A stretch of 64,000 nucleotides of DNA, taken from contig CAVSLN010000013.1 of assembly GCA_963728855.1 (NCBI GenBank), forward strand, positions 186,001 to 250,000. The letters run 5' to 3'. This DNA comes from AC-43 sp963728855 (GTDB lineage: Bacteria; Actinomycetota; Actinomycetes; Mycobacteriales; Micromonosporaceae). The notes beneath the pieces are model-generated. The model did not search any database. It was not told where the DNA came from and worked only from the letters and a program-made list of their open reading frames with translations. The position numbers were made by a program, and so were the translations under genes. Below, in pieces: positions 43,423-51,727 of the stretch. How positions within the stretch are numbered: the first letter of the stretch is position 1; every line of letters begins with the position of its first letter.

Positions 43423-44427
43423 TCAGCTCGCCGCGAGGGCGGCGTCCGAGGAGAAGACCAGGCCCATGCTGATCTGTCCCCCCAGCAGCCCCTGCTTGGT
43501 CAGCGGGCCGCCGGCGTCCAGAGACTTGAACTGACCAAACGTGATCTTGTAAGTGCTCTCCAGGCCCTGCTGGCAGAAGGGCCGCTTCGGACACTCAGCC
43601 GGGCCGCCGAGGATCGACGCCTTGCCGGAGCACTTGCTCGCGAAGTCGGACAGCGAGGTGACGCCGTACTTGTCGGCGAACGACTTGGTGACCGCGAACG
43701 CGTTCTGGTCGTTGGCCTTTGCCGGCGCACCGAAGCTCAGGCCGGCCTTGGTGCCGAGGGTCTTCAGGGCGGCGACGGTCTTGTCGACGTCGCTCGACGC
43801 GACCGGCGAGGCGGTCTTGCCGTTCTGCTTGCCGTTGAGGAAATCGGCGAGGGTGGCCGCATACTCCGGTACCACCTGGACGTCGCCCTTCTCCAGCGCC
43901 GGCTCGTAGAGCTCCCGGTTGCCGATGGTCTGGGTGGTCACCTCGTACCCGGCGGCGGTCAGCGCGATCTTGTACAGCTCGGCGAGGGTCTGGCTCTCGC
44001 TGAAGTTCGCCGCCCCGACGGTCAGCTTGCCGCCCGCGCCCTTGGCGATCCCGTTGGTCAGGTTGGCGCTCTGCGCGAACTCCTGGGCCGCCACCGGCGA
44101 GGTCTTGTGGTCCATGTCGGTGGCCTTGTTGAGGGCGATCAGCTTCGGCTCGTCGAGGGCGGCCGCCACCTTGTCCAGCGCCGCGACCACATCCGGGGTG
44201 GCCGCCTTGGTGTTGATGGCCGCGATGATGTTGTCCGCGTTCTGCAGGTGCTTGTCGTCGGTGAGGACGACCAGCTGGGTACCGGAGACCGGAGCGCACC
44301 CGCCCGCGGCCGCGCCGCTGGCCGGCGCCTGGGTGCCGGAGGAGCCCGCCTTGCCGCACCCCGCGGCGAAGCCCGCCACCGCTACCAGGCCGACCAGGCC
44401 CAGCGCGACGCGCGTAGCGCTATTCAT
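43423..44427 (-). CDS. osmoprotectant (glycine betaine/choline) ABC transporter substrate-binding lipoprotein
   Basis: 334 residues. Lipobox in VAVAGFAAGC. OpuAC-type fold: an N-terminal insert (GTQLVVLTDDKHLQNADNII) and KLTVGAANFSESQTLAELY, QTIGNRELYEPALEKGDVQV, PEYAATLADFLNG, which are the hallmark of OpuC/ProX/OsmX quaternary amine binding proteins. Last gene of a minus-strand set with two permeases; a 43-bp tandem repeat separates it from them. Confidence 0.9.
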   Translation of the reverse strand: MNSATRVALGLVGLVAVAGFAAGCGKAGSSGTQAPASGAAAGGCAPVSGTQLVVLTDDKHLQNADNIIAAINTKAATPDVVAALDKVAAALDEPKLIALNKATDMDHKTSPVAAQEFAQSANLTNGIAKGAGGKLTVGAANFSESQTLAELYKIALTAAGYEVTTQTIGNRELYEPALEKGDVQVVPEYAATLADFLNGKQNGKTASPVASSDVDKTVAALKTLGTKAGLSFGAPAKANDQNAFAVTKSFADKYGVTSLSDFASKCSGKASILGGPAECPKRPFCQQGLESTYKITFGQFKSLDAGGPLTKQGLLGGQISMGLVFSSDAALAAS

Positions 44428-44588
44428 CTTTTCTCTGCCCGCCTTCCGTGTCCCGGCACGGCCCCGCAGGGCCGGCCGCGTGTCCGACGGGCGGCATCGG
44501 TACTGACTACCGCCCACTGCGCCCAGCTCAACATCACGAAGTATGCGGAGCAACCAAACGCCCCATGTCGTTAGCAGACTTTCACACT

Positions 44589-44717
44589 GAAGATCACTGC
44601 CTTGCTGATCCGGGCCCAAGTGCCGGCTCACGAAGATCACTGCCTTGCTGATCCGGGCCCAAGTGCCGGCTCACGAAGATCACAGCCTTGCTGATCCGGG
44701 CCCAAGTGCCGGCTCAC
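44589..44717. repeat. 43-bp tandem repeat, three copies
   Basis: Units start at 44589, 44632 and 44675, each GAAGATCACTGCCTTGCTGA followed by TCCGGGCCCAAGTGCCGGCT; the third has one change (ACAGCC). Located between the permease and binding-protein genes of one transporter. Confidence 0.95.
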
Positions 44718-45469
44718 GACGAACGCTGGTTCACTGGTCCGGCGCCGACGCCGGCCAATGACGCCGTCGTAGCGCCTGACCTGCGAATCCGCCTGCGGCG
44801 ACGCAGGCCACGGGGGGTGACGAGGCGCTCCACGACACCCAACGTGCCCTCCACGAGCAGGGCGAGCAGCGCCACGAGCAGGCCACCGGCGACGACCTGG
44901 CCGCCCGCGACGGACAGGCCGAGGCCGAAGCCCTCGCTGATGACCTGGCCGAGGCCGCCGCCCGCGACCAGCGCGGCGAGGGTCGCCGTCGCGACCACCT
45001 GGACCGCGGCGGTACGGAACCCCGTGGCCAGGTAGGGCACCGCCAGCGGCAGCTCGACCCGCCACAGCATCTGCCAGCCGGACAGGCCCATGCCCCGCGC
45101 CGCGTCCCGGATCTGCGGATCCACCTCGCGCAGCCCCGTGTACGCGTTGGCCAGCAGCGGCGGGATCGCGAACACGGTCAGCGCCAGGATGATCGCCGGC
45201 TCGCCGAACCCGACGAAGCTCAGCGAGATCAGCGTCAGCAGCGACAGCGTCGGGATCGCCAGTGTGAAGTTGGACACCAGGAGCACCAGCTCGCCGCCCC
45301 GGCCGACGTGACCGAGCCAGAGCCCGAGGGGCCAGGCGATCAGGCACCCGAGCAGCACGGCACCGGCGGAGATCCGCATGTGCTCACCCAGCCGGTCGAA
45401 CACGCCCCCCGGGTTGGTCCAGTTGAGCGGGTCGTTGAGCCAGACGATGGCGTCCCCGAAGTAGCTCAC
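44714..45469 (-). CDS. osmoprotectant ABC transporter permease (second)
   Basis: 251 residues, about six membrane segments. The EAA-loop region reads NAYTGLREVDPQIRDAARGMGLSGWQMLWRVELPLA split across adjacent helices, and the OpuCB/D-type ends are present. GTG 45469 overlaps the other permease stop (GTGA) and has GGAGGAG upstream. The C-terminus has a basic tail (RGLRRRRRIRRSG). Confidence 0.88.
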   Translation of the reverse strand: MSYFGDAIVWLNDPLNWTNPGGVFDRLGEHMRISAGAVLLGCLIAWPLGLWLGHVGRGGELVLLVSNFTLAIPTLSLLTLISLSFVGFGEPAIILALTVFAIPPLLANAYTGLREVDPQIRDAARGMGLSGWQMLWRVELPLAVPYLATGFRTAAVQVVATATLAALVAGGGLGQVISEGFGLGLSVAGGQVVAGGLLVALLALLVEGTLGVVERLVTPRGLRRRRRIRRSGATTASLAGVGAGPVNQRSS

Positions 45470-46155
45470 CGGCTCCTCCTCATCCAGGGTGTGAGCAGTC
45501 GACCGGTCCCGACCAGCACCAGGTCGAGGACCAGGGCCAGGACTACGCACAGCAGGGTGGCGGTGGTGATCTCGGACTTGTAGACCGCGCGGAAGCCGGC
45601 CGTGATGAGCTGGCCCAGCCCCCCGTGGCCGACGAGTACGCCGACGGTCACCAGCGCGACCGTGGAGACCGTCGCCAGCCGTACCCCGGTCAGGATCCCG
45701 GGCAGGGCCAGTGGCAGCTCGATCCGCCAGAGCTGGGCCAGGCGACCGTAGCCCATGCCGCGCGCGGCGTCCCGTACGGCCTCGGGCACCTGGGTCAGGC
45801 CGGCGAGCGTGTTGCGCACGATCACCAACAGCGCGTAGAGGACCAGGCCGACCAGCACCGTGATCCGGCCGACCCCGAGGAACGGGGCCAGGAAGGCGAA
45901 CAAGGCCAGTGACGGGATGGTGTAAAGCACGCCGGAGAATGCAAGAATCGGCCCGGTGAGCGGGCGGAACCAGTACGCGACGATCGCGAGCGGGATGGCC
46001 ACGACCACCGCCAGCAGCACCGCTTCCACGGTGAGCGACGCGTGCTCACGCAGCGCGGCGAGCACGGTGTCCAGGTTGTCCCGGATGAACTGCCAGGAGA
46101 ACCACGGGTTGTCGGCCTCGTCGTAGGCCAGGGCCGGCGAGTCCAGGAGGGACAT
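45466..46155 (-). CDS. osmoprotectant ABC transporter permease (first)
   Basis: 229 residues, about six membrane segments. FSGVLYTIPSLALFAFLAP and QVPEAVRDAARGMGYGRLAQ then WRIELPLALPGILTGVRLAT are typical of ProW/OpuCB permeases. Its ATG is only 2 bp from the divergent GTG of the ATPase gene; TACCGT lies 6 nt upstream inside that gene. Confidence 0.88.
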   Translation of the reverse strand: MSLLDSPALAYDEADNPWFSWQFIRDNLDTVLAALREHASLTVEAVLLAVVVAIPLAIVAYWFRPLTGPILAFSGVLYTIPSLALFAFLAPFLGVGRITVLVGLVLYALLVIVRNTLAGLTQVPEAVRDAARGMGYGRLAQLWRIELPLALPGILTGVRLATVSTVALVTVGVLVGHGGLGQLITAGFRAVYKSEITTATLLCVVLALVLDLVLVGTGRLLTPWMRRSR

Positions 46156-46157
46156 AC

Positions 46158-47183
46158 GTGGACGGTACCGCGAACGGTTCGGCCGCTCCGATCACCCTCG
46201 ACGGGGTCGGCAAGCGGTACCCCGACGGTACGGTCGCGGTCGGCGCGCTCTCCCTGGACATCCCGGCCGGCGAGCTGGTCGTGCTGATCGGGCCGTCCGG
46301 CTGCGGCAAGTCGACCGTGCTGCGCATGGTCAACCGGCTCATCGAGCCGACCGGCGGCCGGATCCTGCTCGACGGCCAGGACGTGACGAAGGTCGGCGCG
46401 GTCGAGCTGCGCCGGCGCATCGGGTACGTCATCCAGCACACCGGCCTGTTCCCGCACCAGACGATCCACGCGAACGTGGCGACCGTACCGAGGCTGCTCG
46501 GCTGGTCCCGGGCGCGGACCAGCGCCCGGGTCGACGAGCTGCTCGACCTCGTCGGGCTGGACCCGGGCCGGTTCGGCCGGCGGTACCCGCACGAGCTGTC
46601 CGGCGGCCAGCAGCAGCGGGTCGGGGTGGCCCGGGCACTGGCCGCCGACCCGGTGGTGCTGCTGATGGACGAGCCGTTCTCCGCGGTCGACCCGATCGTG
46701 CGGGTCCGGCTGCAGGACGAGTTCCGCAAGCTCCAGGCCGCGGTACGCAAGACGATCGTGCTGGTCACCCACGACATCGACGAGGCGGTACGGCTCGGGA
46801 GCCGCATCGCGGTGCTCTCCCAGGGCGGGCACCTGGAGCAGTACGCCACTCCCGCCGAGCTGCTCGCCAGCCCGACGGGCGGGTTCGTCCGGGAGTTCAT
46901 CGGCGCCGACCGGGGGATCAAGCGGCTGCGGGTGACCCCGATCCCGACCCAGCGGCTGCCCGCAATGTCCACTGTGGACAGTTCCGGGGCCGGGCCGTCG
47001 GTACCCGCCTCGGGCACCATGGGCGACGCGCTCGCCCGGCTCCTCGACGGCGGTACCGGCTGGGTGGTCGTACGGGACGACGCCGGCCGGCCGCTCGGCG
47101 TACTCACCCCGACCGAGATCGCCCTCGCCGCGCTCGCCGAACCGGACGGCGCCGCTCGGCACGGCGCGGCCCCGTCCGCGTAG
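46158..47183 (+). CDS. osmoprotectant ABC transporter ATP-binding protein with CBS end
   Basis: 341 residues. Walker A GPSGCGKSTVLRMVNRL, signature LSGGQQQRVGVARALA, Walker B VVLLMDEPFSAVDP, H-loop LVTHDIDEAV. The C-terminal 60 residues (MGDALARLLDGGTGWVVVRD, PLGVLTPTEIALAAL) are CBS-like, as in OpuA/ProV proteins where they sense ionic strength or, in some bacteria, c-di-AMP; disA is in this window. AGGAGG inside the divergent permease gene serves as ribosome binding site. One exact iterated palindrome at 46977 encodes MSTVD. Confidence 0.9.
   Translation: MDGTANGSAAPITLDGVGKRYPDGTVAVGALSLDIPAGELVVLIGPSGCGKSTVLRMVNRLIEPTGGRILLDGQDVTKVGAVELRRRIGYVIQHTGLFPHQTIHANVATVPRLLGWSRARTSARVDELLDLVGLDPGRFGRRYPHELSGGQQQRVGVARALAADPVVLLMDEPFSAVDPIVRVRLQDEFRKLQAAVRKTIVLVTHDIDEAVRLGSRIAVLSQGGHLEQYATPAELLASPTGGFVREFIGADRGIKRLRVTPIPTQRLPAMSTVDSSGAGPSVPASGTMGDALARLLDGGTGWVVVRDDAGRPLGVLTPTEIALAALAEPDGAARHGAAPSA
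46977..46989. repeat. iterated palindrome, exact copy
   Basis: GTCCACTGTGGAC between the ATPase and CBS parts of the transporter gene, read as M-S-T-V-D. Confidence 0.95.
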
Positions 47184-47196
47184 CGCGGACGGGGCC
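47168..47196 (+). terminator. hairpin terminator with the stop codon as its loop
   Basis: GGCCCCGTCCGCG and CGCGGACGGGGCC form perfect 13-bp arms; the 3-nt loop is TAG, the stop codon of the ATPase gene (47181-47183). Confidence 0.75.
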
Positions 47197-47221
47197 GGGA
47201 CGCCCCGCGAGGTACGGGGGG

Positions 47222-47710
47222 TTACCTCAGGGCGCCGAAGGTGGCTATCCCGACGATCCAGCCGACGAACAGCCCGTACACCGCGCCGGCGGCCGCCCAG
47301 CCGAACGCGCCCACGAGGCTCGCGCCGACCGTGACGAAGGCGGCGAAGAAGCCGGCGACCGCGGCGGCGAAGATGTAGGCGCCCCAGCCGGCGACGAACT
47401 GGCTCGCGGTAGCCCGGGCCCGGGAGAGCTGCGAGCTGACGAGCAGGGCCACGAAGAGCCCGGTGAGGAGTACCAGCAGGATCGCCTTGAGATCGTCGGC
47501 GAGCAGCGTACGCACCGACTCGTCCGAGCTGAACGACCAGGCCGGCCAGGCTAACTGGTTGAGGAAGAAGCCCCATCCGTCGTTGTTGGAGGCGTGGTGC
47601 TTCGCCCAGTCGACATAGGCTGGGCTGCCGAAGATGAGTACCAGCAGCAGGGCGGCGGCCACCGCTACTGCCGGTGCGGTGCGGACCCGCGTACCCGTAG
47701 TAACAGCCAT
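47222..47710 (-). CDS. hypothetical four-helix membrane protein
   Basis: 162 residues with four hydrophobic segments (VAVAAALLLVLIFGSPAYV; AILLVLLTGLFVALLVSS; YIFAAAVAGFFAAFVTVG; AAGAVYGLFVGWIVGIATFG). Not recognised as a named family. ATG start; no clear operon partner. Confidence 0.65.
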   Translation of the reverse strand: MAVTTGTRVRTAPAVAVAAALLLVLIFGSPAYVDWAKHHASNNDGWGFFLNQLAWPAWSFSSDESVRTLLADDLKAILLVLLTGLFVALLVSSQLSRARATASQFVAGWGAYIFAAAVAGFFAAFVTVGASLVGAFGWAAAGAVYGLFVGWIVGIATFGALR

Positions 47711-47791
47711 ACAGTTAGTGTCGGCTCATACTTTCGGTCACGCCATCGACGCGGGCGAATGGTCGGGCAAGATAGCAACTGTCCGCAGTAG

Positions 47792-48067
47792 TCAGTGTTT
47801 GAGTACATAGTCGATGAATGCGGCGCGGATCAGCGGCTCCCGGTCGCCGTACGCGTGCCCGGTGCTCTCCCGCCAGAGGGCGACCGCGTCGTCGACCGAG
47901 GACTCGAGCCCGAGCGACCCGTCCGACCCGTCCCCGGGCGTGGGCAGGTGCTCGAAGAGCTGCCAGAAGAACGACACGTCCCGCCGCTTCTGGGCGATAT
48001 CGAACGCGCGCTCCCGCAGCTCGTCGGTGGGCAGCGCAGCCAGCTCGTCGAAGGTCACCGAACCCAT
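47792..48067 (-). CDS. small conserved hypothetical protein
   Basis: 91 residues, soluble, acidic. VTFDELAALPTDELRERAF and RDVSFFWQLFEHLP and LIRAAFIDYVLKH suggest a compact helical protein. TATCCT lies exactly 6 nt before the ATG (48079-48074), so the gene probably has a leaderless promoter. Function unknown. Confidence 0.65.
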   Translation of the reverse strand: MGSVTFDELAALPTDELRERAFDIAQKRRDVSFFWQLFEHLPTPGDGSDGSLGLESSVDDAVALWRESTGHAYGDREPLIRAAFIDYVLKH

Positions 48068-48079
48068 AGCGCGAGGATA
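48068..48079 (-). promoter_or_regulatory. leaderless promoter -10 of the 91-residue protein gene
   Basis: TATCCT (48079-48074 on the minus strand), 6 nt, ATG 48067. Confidence 0.45.
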
Positions 48080-48097
48080 GCCGTGCGGCCCGACGGG

Positions 48098-49423
48098 TTA
48101 CCGGACGCCCCAGCGGTCGTCGGCGGCGCCTCCCCAGGTGTCATCCGTCGACCGGGCCGGCAGCCCGCTGCTCCAGCTGCCTTGCCTGGGCGTGGTGTAG
48201 CCGTTGCCGGCGGCCGCCTCGAGCCGGGACGGGCTGATCCAGGACTCCTCCTCCCGCGGCGCCGCGGCGGCCCGTACCGAGGCCGGCCGGCCGTACGTCT
48301 CGACGAGCCGGGTGACCAACAGGCCGGCCGCGATCGCACCGGCGGCCAGGGCATACACGGAGACGCGCAGGTTGGCCACGTTCGAGTAGGACATGGCCAG
48401 GGTGAGCAGGGTGGCGGAGAGTACGGTGCCGAAGATTCCGCCCCGGCGCCCGAAGGCGCTCGTACCCCCGAGAAGCGCGACGCCCAGCGCGAGCCCGGTC
48501 GTGACGAACCCGTCGTTCACTCCCACCACGGTGCTGGACAGCGCCACCAGGATCCCGGCCAGCCCTGCCAGCAGGCTGGATCCGGCCACGGCGAACAGGG
48601 CGACCAGGCCGGCGCCGCTCCCCCGCCGGCTGGCCGGGTCAGCAACCGGCCGGAACCGGCCGAGCCCCCGGCGCAGCGGCTTGACCAGCCCGAGGAAGCC
48701 GCCGAGCAGGGCGAGCGCGACGAACATGCCGTACCAGTAGAAAGCGTGCTTGTCCGGGTGGTAGCTCGCGGTGACCTTGGCCGGCGCCGTGTGCTTCTGG
48801 ATCCAGACGACCACCGCCAGTGCGCCGGCCAGGCTGGCCGCCCAGGCGGGGACGTGGAAGAGCACGGCCAGTACGCCGATGGCCACGCCCAACCCGGCGG
48901 CCAGCAGTAACGTGATCCCGAGCGTGGCGACCAGGCCCTGGTCGGAGTGGGTGGCGAAGAACAGGGCGCTGGCCGCGGCGATCGGACCGACGGCGAGGTT
49001 GACCGCGCCGGCCCGCAGCGAAAGGCCGGCGCCGAGCCCGACGAAGCCCAGGGCGGCGGCGGAGAGCAGGAGGGCACGCAGGTCGCCGCCGGACAGCGCG
49101 CTGCGGTGGCTGTGGTAGAACCAGATCGCCAGGCCACCCGTGGCGAGGAGCAGGAACAGCTCCCACCCGGCGTGTACGGTCATCCGGTCCATGCCCGGGT
49201 CGCCGAGCTCGGGGTCGTCGAACACGTCGTCCAGCTCGGCCGGGCTCACCCGACGGCGACTGACGCCCGGTGCCGGGGTCGGGTCGGGCGCGGGGTACTC
49301 GTCCGGCTGGTACGTCGCGGGGGGCTGGTAGACGGGCGTGGTGGACCCGGTATCGGGGCGGAAGTCCGGCTCGTCGCGGAACCCGTCGCCGCGAAAGCGG
49401 AACCCCTGGTCTCCGTACGTCAT
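48098..49423 (-). CDS. ABC-permease-like integral membrane protein
   Basis: 441 residues. A Pro/Asp-rich cytoplasmic start of about 80 residues, then roughly nine hydrophobic segments with FVGLGAGLSLRAGAVNLAVG and GVALLGGTSAFGRRGGIFGT, the pattern of branched-chain/ribose permeases (BPD_transp_2). No ATPase or binding protein is adjacent, so its partner is unknown; the C-terminal tail is disordered (SWISPSRLEAAAGNGYTTP). GGGAGG precedes the ATG. Confidence 0.7.
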   Translation of the reverse strand: MTYGDQGFRFRGDGFRDEPDFRPDTGSTTPVYQPPATYQPDEYPAPDPTPAPGVSRRRVSPAELDDVFDDPELGDPGMDRMTVHAGWELFLLLATGGLAIWFYHSHRSALSGGDLRALLLSAAALGFVGLGAGLSLRAGAVNLAVGPIAAASALFFATHSDQGLVATLGITLLLAAGLGVAIGVLAVLFHVPAWAASLAGALAVVVWIQKHTAPAKVTASYHPDKHAFYWYGMFVALALLGGFLGLVKPLRRGLGRFRPVADPASRRGSGAGLVALFAVAGSSLLAGLAGILVALSSTVVGVNDGFVTTGLALGVALLGGTSAFGRRGGIFGTVLSATLLTLAMSYSNVANLRVSVYALAAGAIAAGLLVTRLVETYGRPASVRAAAAPREEESWISPSRLEAAAGNGYTTPRQGSWSSGLPARSTDDTWGGAADDRWGVR

Positions 49424-49496
49424 TCGGAAGCCTCCCTCACCGTACGGAGCCCGAAGGTACCCGTCGATGCACGTGCGGGAAAGTCCGGGGCGCCAT

Positions 49497-50030
49497 TTAC
49501 TCGGACGGGTGGTCGTCTTCGGGGGGCATCGGCACCCGGCAGGACCGCTCCAGCCACAGCGCCGCCCCGACGAGCGCCAGCGACGCCACCAGTCCGGTGC
49601 CCGTGGCCAAAAAGTCCCCGTTGAGCGTGGTGGACTGCGGGTGCTGCACGAGCAGCCAGACCAGGATGCCGGCGTACAGGCCGGCGAAGATCGACGCGGC
49701 CGGCGACGACGCCTTGGCGAGCACCACGTACCGGGCGACCGCGAGCGGGTCGACCGGCGAGGTGTTCGGCTTGCGGTCGATGCGCGCCTTGGTCGTACGG
49801 GCGAGCACCGCCTCGAACGCGGCCAGCGCGAAGATCGTGAACGACGGCAGCAGCGGGATCACCGGGATGTCGCCGTAGTAGTTGGCGACCAGGATCCAGG
49901 CGACCGCGGCGGTACCGAGGCCCAGGACGACCAGGGTCGCCGGGTTCGTCGGGTGCAGGCGGGGCTCGGGCTGCTTCTCCGGGGGCTGCTCGTCCTGGTA
50001 CGGCGGCCGGGTCCGTCGGTCGTCACTCAT
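49497..50030 (-). CDS. DUF3180 membrane protein
   Basis: 177 residues. Hydrophilic start, four membrane segments in two hairpins (LVVLGLGTAAVAWILVAN, LLPSFTIFALAAFEAVLA; SIFAGLYAGILVWLLV, LVASLALVGAALWLE) around ARYVVLAKASSPAASIFAG, the DUF3180 signature. Same position as Rv3605c next to folK. Start overlaps the folK stop. Function unknown. Confidence 0.8.
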   Translation of the reverse strand: MSDDRRTRPPYQDEQPPEKQPEPRLHPTNPATLVVLGLGTAAVAWILVANYYGDIPVIPLLPSFTIFALAAFEAVLARTTKARIDRKPNTSPVDPLAVARYVVLAKASSPAASIFAGLYAGILVWLLVQHPQSTTLNGDFLATGTGLVASLALVGAALWLERSCRVPMPPEDDHPSE

Positions 50031-50556
50031 GTGTACTTGGCTCCAGGACCAGGTCGGGGCGGGGCGTCAGGTCGGGCAGGTCGGCCGCGACCGGGTCGGT
50101 GCGTAACAGGTCGCTGACCCAGCCGTGGCCGGGCAGCTGCGCGTACGGCTCGATGTCCAGCCACGGGCGCAGGACGAAGGCGCGCAGGTGGGCCCGGGGG
50201 TGGGGCAGCACGAGGGAGGGGTCGGTCGAGACGACCGGAGCCCCGCCTGAGTCAGTCACCGCGATCACGTCGACATCCAGGGTACGCGGGCCGTACGGGC
50301 GGGCCGGGTCGCGCTGCCGTCCGGCGGCGTCCTCCAGGCTCCGGGCCCGGGCCAGCCAGTCGGGTGGGGCGGTGCGCTCGTCGGCCACCAGTACCGCCGC
50401 GTTGAGGTAGGTGGGCTGGTCTGGATCGCCCCACGGCGGCGTCTCGTACACCCCCGAAGCGACCAGGAGCACGTCGGACAGCGCCTCGACCGCGAGGCTC
50501 AGGTGCGCGTACCGGTCGCCCAGGTTGCTGCCCAGCGAGAGCACCGCCCGGCTCAC
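50023..50556 (-). CDS. folK: 2-amino-4-hydroxy-6-hydroxymethyldihydropteridine pyrophosphokinase
   Basis: 177 residues. Activates the pterin for folate synthesis. AVLSLGSNLGDRYAHLSLAV, VYETPPWGDPDQPTYLNAAV, and GPRTLDVDVIAV with LVLPHPRAHLRAFVLRPW are the HPPK motifs. GTG 50556 overlaps the folB stop by four bases. Confidence 0.96.
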   Translation of the reverse strand: MSRAVLSLGSNLGDRYAHLSLAVEALSDVLLVASGVYETPPWGDPDQPTYLNAAVLVADERTAPPDWLARARSLEDAAGRQRDPARPYGPRTLDVDVIAVTDSGGAPVVSTDPSLVLPHPRAHLRAFVLRPWLDIEPYAQLPGHGWVSDLLRTDPVAADLPDLTPRPDLVLEPSTHE

Positions 50557-50912
50557 CGGGCCCTCCGCAGCGTCACCGCGACGTCGGCGAACTCGTGCTC
50601 GATCGGGGCCTGCGGCTTGTGTACGGTCACCGTCGCCGCGGTCACCCGCCGGTCGGCCAGGCACGCCGCCGCCAGCCGGTCGGCGAGCGTCTCGATCAGG
50701 TGCACCGGGTCGCCGGTGACGACCGCGACCAGCCGGTCGGCGAGATGTCCATAGTGGACGGTATCGACCACGTTGTCGGTGCGCGCCGCCCCGTCGAGGT
50801 CCAGCTCAAGGCTTACGTCGACGACGAACTCCTGCCCCTGTTCCCGCTCGTGGTCGTACACGCCGTGGTGCCCCCGGGCACGCAGGCCGGTCAGCGTGAT
50901 CGTGCCCGGCAT
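50553..50912 (-). CDS. folB: dihydroneopterin aldolase
   Basis: 119 residues. TLTGLRARGHHGVYDHEREQ contains the conserved HHGVY...E, TVHYGHLADRLVAVV and HLIETLADRLAAACL complete the fold. ATG 50912 lies 22 bp inside the end of folP. A degenerate copy of the iterated palindrome (50747) encodes TVHYG. Confidence 0.95.
   Translation of the reverse strand: MPGTITLTGLRARGHHGVYDHEREQGQEFVVDVSLELDLDGAARTDNVVDTVHYGHLADRLVAVVTGDPVHLIETLADRLAAACLADRRVTAATVTVHKPQAPIEHEFADVAVTLRRAR
50747..50759. repeat. iterated palindrome, degenerate copy
   Basis: GTCCATAGTGGAC, one change, in folB (T-V-H-Y-G). Confidence 0.7.
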
Positions 50913-51715
50913 GTCGCCTCCCATACCCGGATCGCGTCCACCGAACCGCGCACGTCGTGCACCCGTACGCCCCACACGCCGGCCTCGACCGCCAGCACCG
51001 TGGTCGCCAGCGTGGCCGCCTCCCGCTGGTCGACCGGGCGCGGCCGGCCGTCGGCGCCGGCGAGCAGCCTGCCCAGGTACGACTTGCGGCTGGCGCCGAA
51101 CAGGACCGGGTAGCCGAGCGAGACGATCTCGTCCAGGTGCGCGGAGAGCTGCCAGTTGTGCTCCGCGCTCTTGGCGAAGCCGAGTCCGGGGTCGACGATG
51201 ACCCGCTCGGCGGCGACCCCGGCGGCGAGCGCCTCGTCGACCCGCTGGGCCAGTTCGGCCCGTACCTCGGCGACGACGTCACGGTACGTGGCGAGCTGCT
51301 GCATCTGCCGCGAGTGGCCGCGCCAGTGCATGAGCACCCAGGGGCAGCCGGCGTCCGCGACGACCTTGGCCATGGCGGGGTCGGCGAGGCCGCCCGAGAC
51401 GTCGTTGACCACGGCCACCCCGGCCTCGAGCGCCTCGGCGGCGACGGTCGCCCGGGTGGTGTCGATGCTCATCGGTACGCCGGCGGCGGCCAGCTCGCGG
51501 ATCACCGGTACGACGCGGGCGATCTCGGTGGCCGGGTCCACCCGCTCGGCACCGGGCCGGGTCGACTCTCCCCCGACGTCGACCAGGTCCGCACCGTCGG
51601 CGCGCATCGCCATCCCGTGTGCCACGGCGGCGGCGAGGTCGGCGTACCGGCCGCCGTCGGAGAAGGAGTCGGGCGTTACGTTGAGGACGCCCATCACGAC
51701 CGGTCGGGGCTGCAC
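50891..51715 (-). CDS. folP: dihydropteroate synthase
   Basis: 274 residues. VVMGVLNVTPDSFSDGGRY, VDVGGESTRPGAERV, SIDTTRATVAAEAL, VVNDVSGGLADPAMAKV, VDPGLGFAKSAEHNW and LFGASRKSYLGRLL are the standard DHPS motifs. The GTG start directly follows the TGA of the upstream gene; TATTCT 6 nt upstream, inside that gene, could give an additional leaderless transcript. The catalytic set is intact, so this is FolP1 rather than an inactive FolP2. Confidence 0.96.
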   Translation of the reverse strand: MQPRPVVMGVLNVTPDSFSDGGRYADLAAAVAHGMAMRADGADLVDVGGESTRPGAERVDPATEIARVVPVIRELAAAGVPMSIDTTRATVAAEALEAGVAVVNDVSGGLADPAMAKVVADAGCPWVLMHWRGHSRQMQQLATYRDVVAEVRAELAQRVDEALAAGVAAERVIVDPGLGFAKSAEHNWQLSAHLDEIVSLGYPVLFGASRKSYLGRLLAGADGRPRPVDQREAATLATTVLAVEAGVWGVRVHDVRGSVDAIRVWEATCRARSR

Positions 51716-51727
51716 TCAACGAGAATA
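51716..51727 (-). promoter_or_regulatory. leaderless promoter -10 of folP
   Basis: TATTCT (51727-51722 on the minus strand), 6 nt, GTG 51715. The box lies in the last codons of the upstream gene and is the edge of repeat R2 copy C. Confidence 0.45.

Noticed and set aside
46156..46167. Leaderless promoter TACCGT for the first permease
   Set aside because: Spacing fits, but GTACCG is very frequent in this genome, so chance is likely; kept only as a note.
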